A stretch of 64,000 bases of DNA from Falsirhodobacter sp051195255. Lineage in GTDB: Bacteria > Pseudomonadota > Alphaproteobacteria > Rhodobacterales > Rhodobacteraceae. The notes below the pieces were generated by a model, which searched no databases, was not told the origin of the DNA, and saw only the letters and a list, made by a program, of their open reading frames with translations. The DNA is taken from positions 62,001 to 126,000 of the forward strand of contig NZ_JBNJLK010000001.1 of assembly GCF_051195255.1 (NCBI RefSeq), read 5' to 3'. The position numbers were made by a program, and so were the translations under genes. This document shows positions 1-8,646 of this stretch, in pieces (positions within the stretch are counted from its first letter, which is position 1; each line of letters begins with the position of its first letter).

Positions 1-1532
1 ACGGCGTGCGAGAGATCGACTGCACCGGCAAGATCCTGGTGCCCGGCTTCATCGACACGCATCTGCACATCGAATCTTCCTTGGTCACACCGTTCGAGTT
101 CGACCGATGCGTCACCCCGCGCGGCGTCACCACCGCCATCTGCGATCCGCACGAGATCGCGAACGTCTGCGGACTGGACGGCATCCGCTACTTCCTCGAC
201 GCCTCGTCCCGCACCGTGATGGACATTCGCGTGAACCTGTCGTCCTGCGTGCCCTCCACGCATATGGAAACGGCAGGCGCCGATCTGGGGGCGGAGGATC
301 TGATCCCGCTGGCCGACCATCCGCGCGTGATCGGGCTGGCCGAATTCATGAATTTTCCCGGCGTGCTGATGAAGGATCCCGGCTGCATCGCCAAGCTGGA
401 CGCGTTCGCGGGACGTCACATCGACGGCCACGCCCCCCTGCTGCGGGGCCGCGACCTGAACGCCTACATCGCCGCCGGCATCCGGACCGAACATGAGGCG
501 ACGACGGCCGAGGAGGCGATGGAAAAGCTGCGCAAGGGGATGCGCGTGCTGATCCGCGAAGGTTCCGTGTCCAAAGACATGGAGGCGCTGGCCGAGGTCC
601 TCACCGAACGCACCTCGCCCTACCTGTGCCTGTGCACCGATGACCGCAACCCGTTGGACATCGCCGAGCATGGCCATCTGGATCACATGATCCGCACCCT
701 GATCGTGCGCGGCTGCCCGCCCCTGGCCGTCTATCGCGCCGCCAGCCTGTCGGCGGCCGAAGCGTTCGGGCTGAAGGACCGCGGGCTGATCGCGCCGGGG
801 CTGCGGGCCGACATCGCGGTGATCGATTCGCTGGAAGGGTGCCATGCATCGATGGTGCTGTCCGGTGGCGTGGCGGCCGATGACGCGGCCTTCGCCGCCC
901 GCGATACCGTGCCCCCCGTGGCGCGAGGGTCCGTCCGCGCGCCGACCGTCACCGCCCAGTCTTTCCGCCATCGCGGCAACGCCGCCCAAACGCCGGTCAT
1001 CGGCATCCTGCCCGGCAAGATCATCACCGAGCATCTGACCGAAACCATCCACCCCGAGGATGGCGACAAGCGCCCCGACACCGCGCGCGACCTGATCCGC
1101 ATCGCGGTGGTCGAACGCCATGGCCGGAACGGCAACATCGCCACCGGCTTCGTGAAAGGCTTCGGGCTGGGGCGCGGGGCCATCGCCTCCACCGTGTGCC
1201 ACGACCATCACAACATCGCCGTGGTGGGCGCGGATTACGACGACATGGCGTTGGCGGTCACCCGTCTGGGCCAGATCGAGGGGGGCTTCGTGGTGGTGGC
1301 TGATGGCAAGGTGCTGGCCGAACTGCCCCTGCCCGTCGCGGGTTTGATGAGCCTTGAGCCGTTCGAGGCCGTGCGCGACCGGCTGATCAATCTGCGGGCT
1401 GCCGCGCAAAGCCTCGGCGTCACGCTGGAGGAGCCGTTCCTGCAACTCGCGTTCCTGTGCCTTCCGGTGATCCCGCATTTGAAGATCACGGATCACGGCA
1501 TGGTCGACGTGGACCGCTTCGCGCTGATCTAG
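1..1532 (+). CDS. ade: Adenine deaminase, 5' end outside window
   Basis: Hydrolyses adenine to hypoxanthine and ammonia in purine salvage; a cytosolic metal-dependent amidohydrolase. The reading frame is open from the first base, so the N-terminal part (roughly 50-60 residues, judging from the usual 560-600) lies upstream. Seen: the amidohydrolase metal motif FIDTHLHIESS near the start of the visible part, DGHAPLLRG about 140 residues in, CTDDRNP about 215 residues in, and the C-terminal adenine-deaminase domain with VCHDHHNIAVVG. It ends four bases inside the convergent yqgE gene. A GTG at position 6 could be mistaken for the start, but the preceding codon is open and the family's N-terminal strand region would be missing. 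Confidence 0.9.
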   Translation, partial: GVREIDCTGKILVPGFIDTHLHIESSLVTPFEFDRCVTPRGVTTAICDPHEIANVCGLDGIRYFLDASSRTVMDIRVNLSSCVPSTHMETAGADLGAEDLIPLADHPRVIGLAEFMNFPGVLMKDPGCIAKLDAFAGRHIDGHAPLLRGRDLNAYIAAGIRTEHEATTAEEAMEKLRKGMRVLIREGSVSKDMEALAEVLTERTSPYLCLCTDDRNPLDIAEHGHLDHMIRTLIVRGCPPLAVYRAASLSAAEAFGLKDRGLIAPGLRADIAVIDSLEGCHASMVLSGGVAADDAAFAARDTVPPVARGSVRAPTVTAQSFRHRGNAAQTPVIGILPGKIITEHLTETIHPEDGDKRPDTARDLIRIAVVERHGRNGNIATGFVKGFGLGRGAIASTVCHDHHNIAVVGADYDDMALAVTRLGQIEGGFVVVADGKVLAELPLPVAGLMSLEPFEAVRDRLINLRAAAQSLGVTLEEPFLQLAFLCLPVIPHLKITDHGMVDVDRFALI

Positions 1533-2095
1533 GCGCGGCCCCCGGCGGCCGACAGCGACACCGGATCCACCCCGATGGCGCGCAGATGGCTGGCCCATTT
1601 GCCGCCCACATCGGGGGAGAACAGCAGGTCGGGCTGAACCTCGGGCAGCATCAGCCAGTCGTTGCGCGCGATCTCGGCCTCCAGTTGCCCGGCGCCCCAG
1701 CCGCAATAGCCAAGCGCCAGAAGGGCGCGCTTCGGCCCTTCCCCTTGTGCCAGCGCCTGCAGGATGTCGAGCGTGGCGGTCATTCCCAGCCCCCCCTCGA
1801 TCGGCATGGAACCGGGGGATTCGTAATCCGGCGAATGCAGCACGAAGCCGCGCCCGCGCTCCACCGGGCCGCCCATGTGCACGGTGATGTCGCGCCCTTC
1901 GGGCGAAACCGGGATGTCCAGCTGGCCCAGAAGGTCGGCGAACTCCAACTCCTCCACCGTCTTGTTGACCACGAGCCCCATCGCGCCTTCATCGGAATGG
2001 GCGCAGACAAGGATGACGGAATGGTCGAACCGCGTGTCGCCAAGACCGGGCATGGCGATGAGGACGGCCCCTGACAGGTTCATTTCATGTTCCAT
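1529..2095 (-). CDS. YqgE/AlgH family protein (UPF0301)
   Basis: 188-residue member of the YqgE/AlgH family, whose molecular role is not settled; some members have been linked to alginate or stress regulation. Family signatures seen are the N-terminal SGAVLIAMPGLGD, GLVVNKT near residue 40, GGPVERGRGFVLHS near residue 75, and LGYCGWGAGQLEAE near residue 128. The start is ambiguous. The ATG at 2095 sits directly on a GAAGG. An in-frame ATG at 2083 gives the MNLSG beginning typical of the family, with that GAAGG 12 bases upstream. It is convergent with ade and divergent from the DsbD-like gene. Confidence 0.88.
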   Translation of the reverse strand: MEHEMNLSGAVLIAMPGLGDTRFDHSVILVCAHSDEGAMGLVVNKTVEELEFADLLGQLDIPVSPEGRDITVHMGGPVERGRGFVLHSPDYESPGSMPIEGGLGMTATLDILQALAQGEGPKRALLALGYCGWGAGQLEAEIARNDWLMLPEVQPDLLFSPDVGGKWASHLRAIGVDPVSLSAAGGRA

Positions 2096-2186
2096 CCTTC
2101 AGATATGGCACGCCGGAACCGCCGCTCAACCCGCACGTGACCCGAAAGTGATTTTCCATCCGCGGCAGCATGCCTATGTTCGCGGG

Positions 2187-2969
2187 ATGATCCGATATGC
2201 CCTTGCCTTCCTGCTTTTGCCCGCCGGCGCCTTTGCCCAGTCGCTGCCGCCCGACCTCGTGCAGGCGCGGCTTCTGCCTGGATGGCAGACCGACCGTGGC
2301 ACCCGCATGGCCGCCTTCCAGATCCAGCTGGCCAGCGGCTGGAAAACCTATTGGCGCAGCCCCGGCGATGCGGGCATCCCCCCCACCTTTGACTGGAAGG
2401 GATCGACCAACGTCCGCGCCGTGCATTTCCACTGGCCGGTGCCGGAGGTGTTCGAAACGGCGGGCATGCAGACCATCGGTTATCACCGCGAGCTTGTGCT
2501 GCCGATCGAGGTGGTGCCCGCCGACCCGTCCCGCCCCGTGCATCTTCAGGCACGGGTGGACATGGGAGTTTGCCGCGACGTCTGCGTCCCGACCGAGGTG
2601 GCGCTGACCGCCGACCTGTCGGGTCGGGGCGCCCCCGATCCCGCCATCCGCGCCGCACTGGCGCATCAGCCCGAACGCAGCCGCGCAAAGGCGACGTGCA
2701 CGATCGAGCCGACATCGGACGGATTGCGCGTCACCGCCCACCTGAACGTGCCCGTGCAGGGGCCGGAAGAAACGGTGGTCATGGAACCTGCGGACCCTTC
2801 GGTCTGGGCCGCCCCCGCGACGGTGCAGCGGCAGGGTGGCACCCTGACGGCGACCAGCGATCTGGTTGCCTCGTCCGGCCAGCCGTTCGGGTTGGACCGG
2901 TCCGGCCTGCGGCTGACCGTTCTGGGCGCGGGCCGCGCGGTCGAGGTGACCGGCTGCCCCGCACCCTGA
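2187..2969 (+). CDS. DsbD N-terminal-domain-like periplasmic protein
   Basis: 260 residues, exported by a clear signal peptide (MIRYALAFLLLPAGAFAQ, residues 1-18). The mature part resembles the immunoglobulin-like alpha domain of thiol:disulfide interchange protein DsbD, including the W-T-YWRSPGD motif near residue 55 and a C-x3-C pair (GVCRDVCVP, near residue 130). In DsbD that domain passes electrons to periplasmic partners. No membrane or thioredoxin domain is present, so this is a stand-alone domain whose electron donor is unknown. Start chosen as the ATG that opens the signal peptide; the frame is open further upstream but that part overlaps yqgE antisense. Convergent with moaB. Confidence 0.75.
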   Translation: MIRYALAFLLLPAGAFAQSLPPDLVQARLLPGWQTDRGTRMAAFQIQLASGWKTYWRSPGDAGIPPTFDWKGSTNVRAVHFHWPVPEVFETAGMQTIGYHRELVLPIEVVPADPSRPVHLQARVDMGVCRDVCVPTEVALTADLSGRGAPDPAIRAALAHQPERSRAKATCTIEPTSDGLRVTAHLNVPVQGPEETVVMEPADPSVWAAPATVQRQGGTLTATSDLVASSGQPFGLDRSGLRLTVLGAGRAVEVTGCPAP

Positions 2970-2973
2970 CGCG

Positions 2974-3486
2974 TCAGCGTTCCGTCAGGCGGGGCATGAT
3001 CTCCACCAGATTGCAGGGGCCGTTGGTGGAATCGAGCTGGTGGCGCAGGATCTCGTCCCACGCGTCCCGGCACGCGCCTGAGCTTCCGGGCAGCGCGAAG
3101 AGGTAGGTGCCCTTGCGCACACCGCCGGTCGCGCGGCTCTGGATGGCCGAGGTGCCGACGGTGCGCATGGACACCATGGCGAAGATCGACGCGAAGGCCT
3201 CGATCTCCTTTTCATAAACGTCGCGATGCGCTTCCACCGTCACGTCGCGCCCCGTCAGCCCCGTCCCGCCGGTGGAGATCACGACATCCACCGCCGGATC
3301 GTCCGACCAGCGGCGCAGGTGGTCCGCGATGGCGGCGCGGTCGTCCGTCACCATGACGCGTTCGACCAGCACGTGGCCCGCACCTTCGATCCGTTCGGCC
3401 AGCACCTTGCCGGATTTGTCGGTGTCCAGCGTGCGCGTGTCCGACACGCTCAGCACGGCGATCCGCACGGGTTTGAAGTCGCTCAT
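2974..3486 (-). CDS. moaB: Molybdenum cofactor biosynthesis protein B
   Basis: 170-residue MoaB/MogA-type protein, acting in the adenylylation step of molybdopterin during molybdenum cofactor synthesis. Seen: AVLSVSDTR near the N terminus, the molybdopterin-binding STGGTGLTGRDVT near residue 75, and LPGSSGA near residue 135, all in the expected order for a full-length MoaB. The start ATG overlaps the stop of the upstream uracil-DNA glycosylase gene (ATGA), so the two are probably translationally coupled. The pairing of a DNA repair gene with moaB looks like operon convenience rather than shared function. Confidence 0.92.
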   Translation of the reverse strand: MSDFKPVRIAVLSVSDTRTLDTDKSGKVLAERIEGAGHVLVERVMVTDDRAAIADHLRRWSDDPAVDVVISTGGTGLTGRDVTVEAHRDVYEKEIEAFASIFAMVSMRTVGTSAIQSRATGGVRKGTYLFALPGSSGACRDAWDEILRHQLDSTNGPCNLVEIMPRLTER

Positions 3487-4256
3487 TTCAGCCTCGCTCT
3501 CAGGTCCAGAAGGTCGGCCCAAGCGTCGCGCTTGGCAGCCGGGTTTCGCAAAAGATAGGCCGGATGGCACATCGGCAGGACGGGAAGGCCGAACCCCTCC
3601 CCCCAGGTGCCGCGCAACCGCGTGATGCCCGCCTGCCCCAGCACCGTCCTGGCCGAGGTGTTGCCCAGCACCACCAGCACGTCGGGGTCGGCGAGCTCCA
3701 CATGCCGTTCCAGGAAGGGGCGCATCATCGCCGCCTCCTCGGGCAAGGGGTCGCGGTTGTGGGGCGGGCGCCACGGCATCACGTTCGTGATGTAGACGGC
3801 GCAGGCGGGATCGGGATTGTCGCGCGACAGGCCGATGGCCGCCAGCATCCGGTCCAGAAGCTGCCCCGCCTTGCCCACGAAGGGACGTCCGGCCTGATCC
3901 TCCTCGCGGCCTGGGGCTTCCCCGATGATCATCAGGCGGGCGCCGGGGCGTCCATCGGCGAAGACGGTGCTGCGCGCCCCGCGCTTCAGCTCGCAATGCG
4001 GGAATGCGGTAACGGCCTCGCGCAGCGCGTCCAGATCGTGGGCGGCGGCGGCCATGGCCCGCGCTTCGGCCACGGGATCGGTTTCCGCAGGGATGACGGG
4101 GGCGGCCGTCACCGCGGCCGGTTTCGGAACCACCGCCTCCAGCTCGTACCGGTTCAGGGGGGCGTCGCCGATGCTTTCCGTCACGCCCAGATCGAACTGC
4201 CAGGCCAGAAGGGCCGCAGCGGTGTCGAAGTCCAGATCGCAGGCATCCCGAGTCAT
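3483..4256 (-). CDS. Uracil-DNA glycosylase, family-4-like without full Fe-S ligand set
   Basis: 257 residues; removes uracil from DNA as the first step of base excision repair. Motif GEAPGREED at 112-120 and the second catalytic motif CHPAYLLRNP at 230-239 are those of family 4 enzymes, which normally carry a [4Fe-4S] cluster on four cysteines. Aligning by eye, only the second of the N-terminal pair survives (C88, in FPHCEL). The position three before it is F85, and the two later ligands are W162 (in PWRPP) and M178, 16 residues apart as in cluster-bearing enzymes. The N-terminal 80 residues are an alanine-rich extension. Stop overlaps the moaB start. Related cluster-less enzymes are known in other alphaproteobacteria. 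Confidence 0.85.
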   Translation of the reverse strand: MTRDACDLDFDTAAALLAWQFDLGVTESIGDAPLNRYELEAVVPKPAAVTAAPVIPAETDPVAEARAMAAAAHDLDALREAVTAFPHCELKRGARSTVFADGRPGARLMIIGEAPGREEDQAGRPFVGKAGQLLDRMLAAIGLSRDNPDPACAVYITNVMPWRPPHNRDPLPEEAAMMRPFLERHVELADPDVLVVLGNTSARTVLGQAGITRLRGTWGEGFGLPVLPMCHPAYLLRNPAAKRDAWADLLDLRARLK

Positions 4257-4358
4257 GGCGCCAAGGTATTCCGCCCCCCGCCCGGGAACAAGGCGACTTG
4301 TCGGAATCCCCGCCGCTTCCTATAAGCCCCCCAACGTCCCGGACCAAAGGAGCCGCCG

Positions 4359-5321
4359 ATGAGTTTCCGCGCCCGCCACCTTCTTGGGATCGAGCATCTG
4401 GCCCCGGACGAGATCATGACGATCCTCGACCTGGCCGAGCGTTACGTCGAGTTCAACCGCCGCACGGTGAAGCAGTCGAACGCGCTGGCGGGCATGACCC
4501 AGATCAACATGTTCTTCGAAAACTCCACCCGCACGCAGGCCAGCTTCGAACTGGCCGGCAAGCGGCTGGGCGCGGACGTGATGAACATGGCGATGGCCCA
4601 GTCGAGCGTAAAGAAGGGCGAGACGCTGATCGACACCGCTCTGACGCTGAACGCGATGCATCCCGACCTGCTGGTGGTGCGGCACGGCGCGTCTGGCGCG
4701 GTGAACCTTCTGGCCGAAAAGGTGAATTGCGCCGTGTTGAATGCAGGCGACGGGCGGCACGAACATCCGACGCAGGCGCTGCTGGACGCACTGACGATCC
4801 GCCGGTCGAAGGGCCGCATCCGCGGGCTGACCATCGCCATCTGCGGCGACGTGCAGCACAGCCGCGTGGCCCGGTCGAACCTGCTGCTTCTGGGCAAGAT
4901 GGACAACCGCGTGCGCCTCGTGGGGCCGCCCACCCTCATGCCCTCGGGCGTAGCGGAGTTCGGGTGCGAGGTGTTCGACGACATGAAGGCCGGCCTGAAG
5001 GGCGCCGACGTCGTCATGATGCTGCGCCTGCAGAAGGAACGCATGGATGGCGGCTTCATCCCGTCCGAACGCGAATACTTCCACCGCTATGGTCTGGACG
5101 CCGAGAAGCTGGCCCATGCCAAGGACGACGCGATCGTAATGCATCCCGGCCCCATGAACCGGGGGGTGGAGATCGACGGCACCATCGCCGACGACATCAA
5201 CCGCAGCGTGATACAAGAGCAGGTGGAGATGGGCGTGGCCGTCCGCATGGCCTGCATGGATCTTCTGGCGCGCAACCTGCGCGCCGAACGGGGCGCCAGG
5301 GCGTCCGAGGTGATGGCATGA
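4359..5321 (+). CDS. pyrB: Aspartate carbamoyltransferase catalytic subunit
   Basis: 320-residue catalytic chain joining carbamoyl phosphate and aspartate, the committed step of pyrimidine synthesis. The carbamoyl phosphate loop FENSTRTQ (S56-T57-R58-T59), the DGRHEHPTQALLD block (131-143, with H136 and T138) and the C-terminal HPGPMNRGVEI are all intact, so the enzyme should be active. It opens a tight series: its stop overlaps the rmuC start (ATGA), and a pyrC' gene follows rmuC. No pyrI regulatory chain is visible nearby, which fits the bacterial class in which PyrB assembles with a dihydroorotase-like partner. Confidence 0.96.
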   Translation: MSFRARHLLGIEHLAPDEIMTILDLAERYVEFNRRTVKQSNALAGMTQINMFFENSTRTQASFELAGKRLGADVMNMAMAQSSVKKGETLIDTALTLNAMHPDLLVVRHGASGAVNLLAEKVNCAVLNAGDGRHEHPTQALLDALTIRRSKGRIRGLTIAICGDVQHSRVARSNLLLLGKMDNRVRLVGPPTLMPSGVAEFGCEVFDDMKAGLKGADVVMMLRLQKERMDGGFIPSEREYFHRYGLDAEKLAHAKDDAIVMHPGPMNRGVEIDGTIADDINRSVIQEQVEMGVAVRMACMDLLARNLRAERGARASEVMA

Positions 5322-6778
5322 ACGAGATGTGGATCTTTGTCGCGGTCAGTCTGGTCGTCGGCGTCCTGATCGGCTGGGCGCTGCGCCGTCCCGATACCCG
5401 TTCGGCCCATGACCTTGCCCGTCTTCAGGCGGAATACGACACCCTGGCCCGCGCGAAGGACGACCTTGTCGCCCAACTGACCGCTGAACGCCATCTTGTC
5501 GGCGACATGCGCGAGGAGGCGAGCCACGCCCATTCCCGCATCGCCACGCTGGAGGCCGAACTGCGCGCGGCCGAGCGTCGGGCCGAGGACAGCGACCACC
5601 GCCACCGCTCCACCCTTGGGGGGTTGGAAGACGCCCGCGAACGGGCCACCACCGCCGAGGTGGAACTGTCGCGGCTGAGCACGGTGCTGGAAAAGGAACG
5701 TCTGGCGAATGTGGAGAAGATCGAGCTTCTGTCCCAGGTCCGTGCGGACATGGAGCATCGCTTCAAGCAGCTGGCCGCCGACAGCCTTCGCCTGAACGGC
5801 GAGGAAAGCAAGCAGCGGCTGGAGGCCGCCCTTGCCCCCCTGAAGCAGCATGTCGAACATTTCCAGACGGAATTGCGCAACGTCCACCAGGGCGCGTTGC
5901 AGGACCGCGCCACCCTGAAGACCGAGATAGAGGCCCTGACCCGCCGGTCCGAGGAGGTGAGCCGCGAGGCCGTCAACCTGACCCGCGCCCTGAAGGGCGA
6001 CAAGCAGAAGCAGGGTGCCTGGGGGGAGATGATCCTCGAATCGCTGCTGGAACGGTCGGGGCTGAGGAAGGGCGAGGAATATCTGGTGCAGGAGCATCGG
6101 GTGAACGAGGACGGCGCCCGCTTCCGCCCCGATGTCGTGGTGAACATGCCCGACGGCAAGCGGCTGGTGATCGACAGCAAGGTGTCGCTCGTCGATTACG
6201 AGACCTGCGTGAACTGCGAGGACGAGAACGACGCCGCACTGGCCCGCGTCCGCCACGTGCGCGCGCTGAAGAACCACATCCAGACGCTGCACGAAAAGGC
6301 CTATCACCGGATGGAGGAAAACTCCGTCGACTACGTGGTGATGTTCATCCCGATCGAGGGCGCGCTGTCCGAAGCGCTGCGCGAGATGGGCGACCTGACC
6401 ACCATGGCCTTCGAGAAGTCCGTGACCATCGCCACGCCCACCACGCTGATGATGGCGCTGCGCACGATTTCGAACGTGTGGACGATCGAACGCCGCAACC
6501 AGAACGCCGAAGCCATCGCCGATCGCGCCGGGCGCCTTTACGAAAAGGTCGCGGGCTTCGTGGACGACATGGAAAAGGTGGGCAAGAACCTGGGCGCCGC
6601 GCAGTCGGCCTATGGCGACGCGATGGGCAAGCTGTCCTCCGGCCGGGGCAACATGCTGTCGCAGCTGGAAACGATGAAGGTGCTGGGGGCCAAGACCACC
6701 AAGACCTTCCGCACCGAGTTCGACCACGACCCTCCCGCGCAGGACGATCTGCGCCTGACCCATGACGCGGCGGAGTGA
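5318..6778 (+). CDS. rmuC: DNA recombination protein RmuC homologue
   Basis: 486 residues. RmuC family proteins limit inversions at short inverted repeats and carry a restriction-endonuclease-like fold; the exact reaction is unproven. Seen: one N-terminal membrane anchor (residues 3-20, ending LRRPD), a long charged coiled coil (about 25-200), then the conserved core with KQKGAWGEMILE, RPDVVVNMPDGKRLVIDSKVSL and the YHRMEENSVDYVVMFIP segment. Starts inside the pyrB stop codon and ends one base before the pyrC' start, so it is co-transcribed with the pyrimidine genes, although it has no obvious part in that pathway. Confidence 0.92.
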   Translation: MNEMWIFVAVSLVVGVLIGWALRRPDTRSAHDLARLQAEYDTLARAKDDLVAQLTAERHLVGDMREEASHAHSRIATLEAELRAAERRAEDSDHRHRSTLGGLEDARERATTAEVELSRLSTVLEKERLANVEKIELLSQVRADMEHRFKQLAADSLRLNGEESKQRLEAALAPLKQHVEHFQTELRNVHQGALQDRATLKTEIEALTRRSEEVSREAVNLTRALKGDKQKQGAWGEMILESLLERSGLRKGEEYLVQEHRVNEDGARFRPDVVVNMPDGKRLVIDSKVSLVDYETCVNCEDENDAALARVRHVRALKNHIQTLHEKAYHRMEENSVDYVVMFIPIEGALSEALREMGDLTTMAFEKSVTIATPTTLMMALRTISNVWTIERRNQNAEAIADRAGRLYEKVAGFVDDMEKVGKNLGAAQSAYGDAMGKLSSGRGNMLSQLETMKVLGAKTTKTFRTEFDHDPPAQDDLRLTHDAAE

Positions 6779-6779
6779 C

Positions 6780-8051
6780 ATGATCTATCTGACCAACGCC
6801 CGACTGATCGACCCCGAGGCGCTGACGGAAACCGAAGGCTCCCTCCTGCTGGACGGGGGCGTGATCGCCGCCATCGACGGCGACGCCCCCGAAGGCGCGC
6901 GGATCATCGATTGCGGCGGCAAGGTGCTGGCCCCCGGCATCGTGGACCTTGGCGTGCAGGTGGGCGAACCCGGTGCACGGCACAAGGAAAGCGTGCGCTC
7001 GGCCGGGCTGGCCGCGGCGGCGGGCGGGGTGACCACGATCATCGCGCGGCCCGACACCGACCCCGCGCTGGATTCGCCGGAAATGCTGGAATTCGTCACC
7101 CGCCGCGCGCGCGAAGCCTCCCCCGTCCGGATCCGCCACATGGCCGCCCTGACCAAGGCGCGTGAGGGGCGCGAGATGACGGAGATCGGGTTCCTGCTAG
7201 ACGCGGGTGCCGTGGCCTTTACCGATGGCGACCGCGTCTGCACGAACACCAAGGTCCTGAACCGCGCCTTCACCTATGCCCGCAGCCTGAACGCGCTGGT
7301 GATCGGCCATCCGCAGGAACCCGGCCTGTCGAAGGGCGCCGCCGTCACCAAGGGCAAGTTCGCCTCCCTTCGCGGGTTGCCCGACGTGCATCCGATGGCC
7401 GAACGCATGGGCTTCGACCGCGACATGGCCTTGGTGGAGATGACGGGCGTGCGCTACCACGCCGACCAGATCACCTGCGCGCGCACCCTGCCCGCGCTGG
7501 AACGTGCCAAGGCCAATGGGCTGGACGTGACGGCCGGCATCTCCATCCACCACCTGACCTTGAACGAGATGGACGTGGGGGACTACCGCACCTTCTTCAA
7601 GGTAACCCCGCCCCTGCGGTCCGAGGATGACCGTCTGGCCATGATCGACGCGGTGGCCGCCGGCACGATCGACATCATCTGTTCCATGCACACCCCGCAG
7701 GACGAGGAAAGCAAGCGCCTGCCGTTCGAGGACGCCGCCTCGGGCGCCGTGGGCCTGGAAACGCTGCTTCCGGCGGCGATGCGGCTGTATCATTCGGGCG
7801 GGCTGACCCTGCCGCAGCTGTTCCGGGCGCTGTCGCTGAACCCGGCGAAGCGGCTGGGCCTGCCGCAGGGTCGTCTGGCCGAAGGGGCACCGGCGGATCT
7901 GGTGCTGTTCGATCCCGACGCGCCGTTCGTCATGGACCGCTTCGCCTTGCGGTCGAAGTCCAAGAACACGCCCTTTGACGGGCAACGGATGGAAGGCCGC
8001 GTTCTGGCCACCTTCGTGAACGGGGCACAGGTGTACGATGCCGGTCTTTGA
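6780..8051 (+). CDS. Dihydroorotase-like protein PyrC', metal ligands missing
   Basis: 423 residues, class I dihydroorotase fold (EPG motif, GVTT, HHLTLN, GLETLLP). The catalytic metal ligands are gone: the HxH after strand 1 reads G58-V-Q60, the third histidine of the H-x-S motif reads Q230, and the DHAPH block reads M303-HTP-Q307. D149 and H177 remain. By analogy with the inactive PyrC' that holds the pseudomonad PyrB dodecamer together, I infer a structural role with the PyrB encoded 1.5 kb upstream; an active dihydroorotase must then be encoded elsewhere. The ATG at 6780 is chosen over one at 6762 because it directly follows rmuC and matches the family N terminus. Overlaps plsY by 14 bases. 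Confidence 0.88.
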   Translation: MIYLTNARLIDPEALTETEGSLLLDGGVIAAIDGDAPEGARIIDCGGKVLAPGIVDLGVQVGEPGARHKESVRSAGLAAAAGGVTTIIARPDTDPALDSPEMLEFVTRRAREASPVRIRHMAALTKAREGREMTEIGFLLDAGAVAFTDGDRVCTNTKVLNRAFTYARSLNALVIGHPQEPGLSKGAAVTKGKFASLRGLPDVHPMAERMGFDRDMALVEMTGVRYHADQITCARTLPALERAKANGLDVTAGISIHHLTLNEMDVGDYRTFFKVTPPLRSEDDRLAMIDAVAAGTIDIICSMHTPQDEESKRLPFEDAASGAVGLETLLPAAMRLYHSGGLTLPQLFRALSLNPAKRLGLPQGRLAEGAPADLVLFDPDAPFVMDRFALRSKSKNTPFDGQRMEGRVLATFVNGAQVYDAGL

Positions 8052-8646
8052 CACAGCGCCCGCGCTCTTGCTGCTGGTGGCGGCGCTGGCCTACCTCCTC
8101 GGCTCCGTTCCGTTCGGAATCGTCATCACGCGGGCCATGGGTCTGGGCGACCTGCGCAAGATCGGGTCGGGCAACATCGGGGCCACCAACGTCCTGCGCA
8201 CGGGCAACAAACCCGCCGCGCTGGCGACCCTGATCCTGGACGCCGGCAAGGGCGGCATCGCCGTGCTGATCGCCCGGGCGATGGTGGGGGAGGATGCGGC
8301 CCATGTCGCGGGTCTGGCCGCCTTCCTGGGCCACCTGTTCCCGATCTGGCTGGGCTTCAAGGGCGGCAAGGGCGTGGCCACCTATCTGGGCACGCTGCTG
8401 GCGCTGGCCTGGCCCCTTGGGCTGATGACCTGCGCCACATGGCTGGCGGTGGCGGTGATCTTCCGCATCTCCTCGCTCGCCGCGCTGGTGGCGGGCGTGC
8501 TGGCGCCGGTCTTCGCCGTTCTGATCGGGGCACCCATCACCGCGTTGTTTGCCGCCGGGATGACGCTTCTGGTGCTGATCCGCCACCACGCCAACATCCG
8601 CCGCCTGATCGCGGGAACCGAGCCGAAGATCGGCAAGAAGGGCTGA
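8038..8646 (+). CDS. plsY: Glycerol-3-phosphate acyltransferase PlsY
   Basis: 202-residue integral membrane enzyme that acylates glycerol-3-phosphate from acyl phosphate, the first step of phospholipid synthesis. The three family motifs are visible: GSVPFGIV with the following SGNIGATNVLR (about residues 22-60), GHLFPIWLGFKGGKGVAT (about 100-117) and the C-terminal IRHHANIRRL. Around five hydrophobic segments are present. It overlaps the end of pyrC' and its own stop shares bases with the next start (TGATG), keeping it in the same transcription unit. Confidence 0.95.
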   Translation: MPVFDTAPALLLLVAALAYLLGSVPFGIVITRAMGLGDLRKIGSGNIGATNVLRTGNKPAALATLILDAGKGGIAVLIARAMVGEDAAHVAGLAAFLGHLFPIWLGFKGGKGVATYLGTLLALAWPLGLMTCATWLAVAVIFRISSLAALVAGVLAPVFAVLIGAPITALFAAGMTLLVLIRHHANIRRLIAGTEPKIGKKG

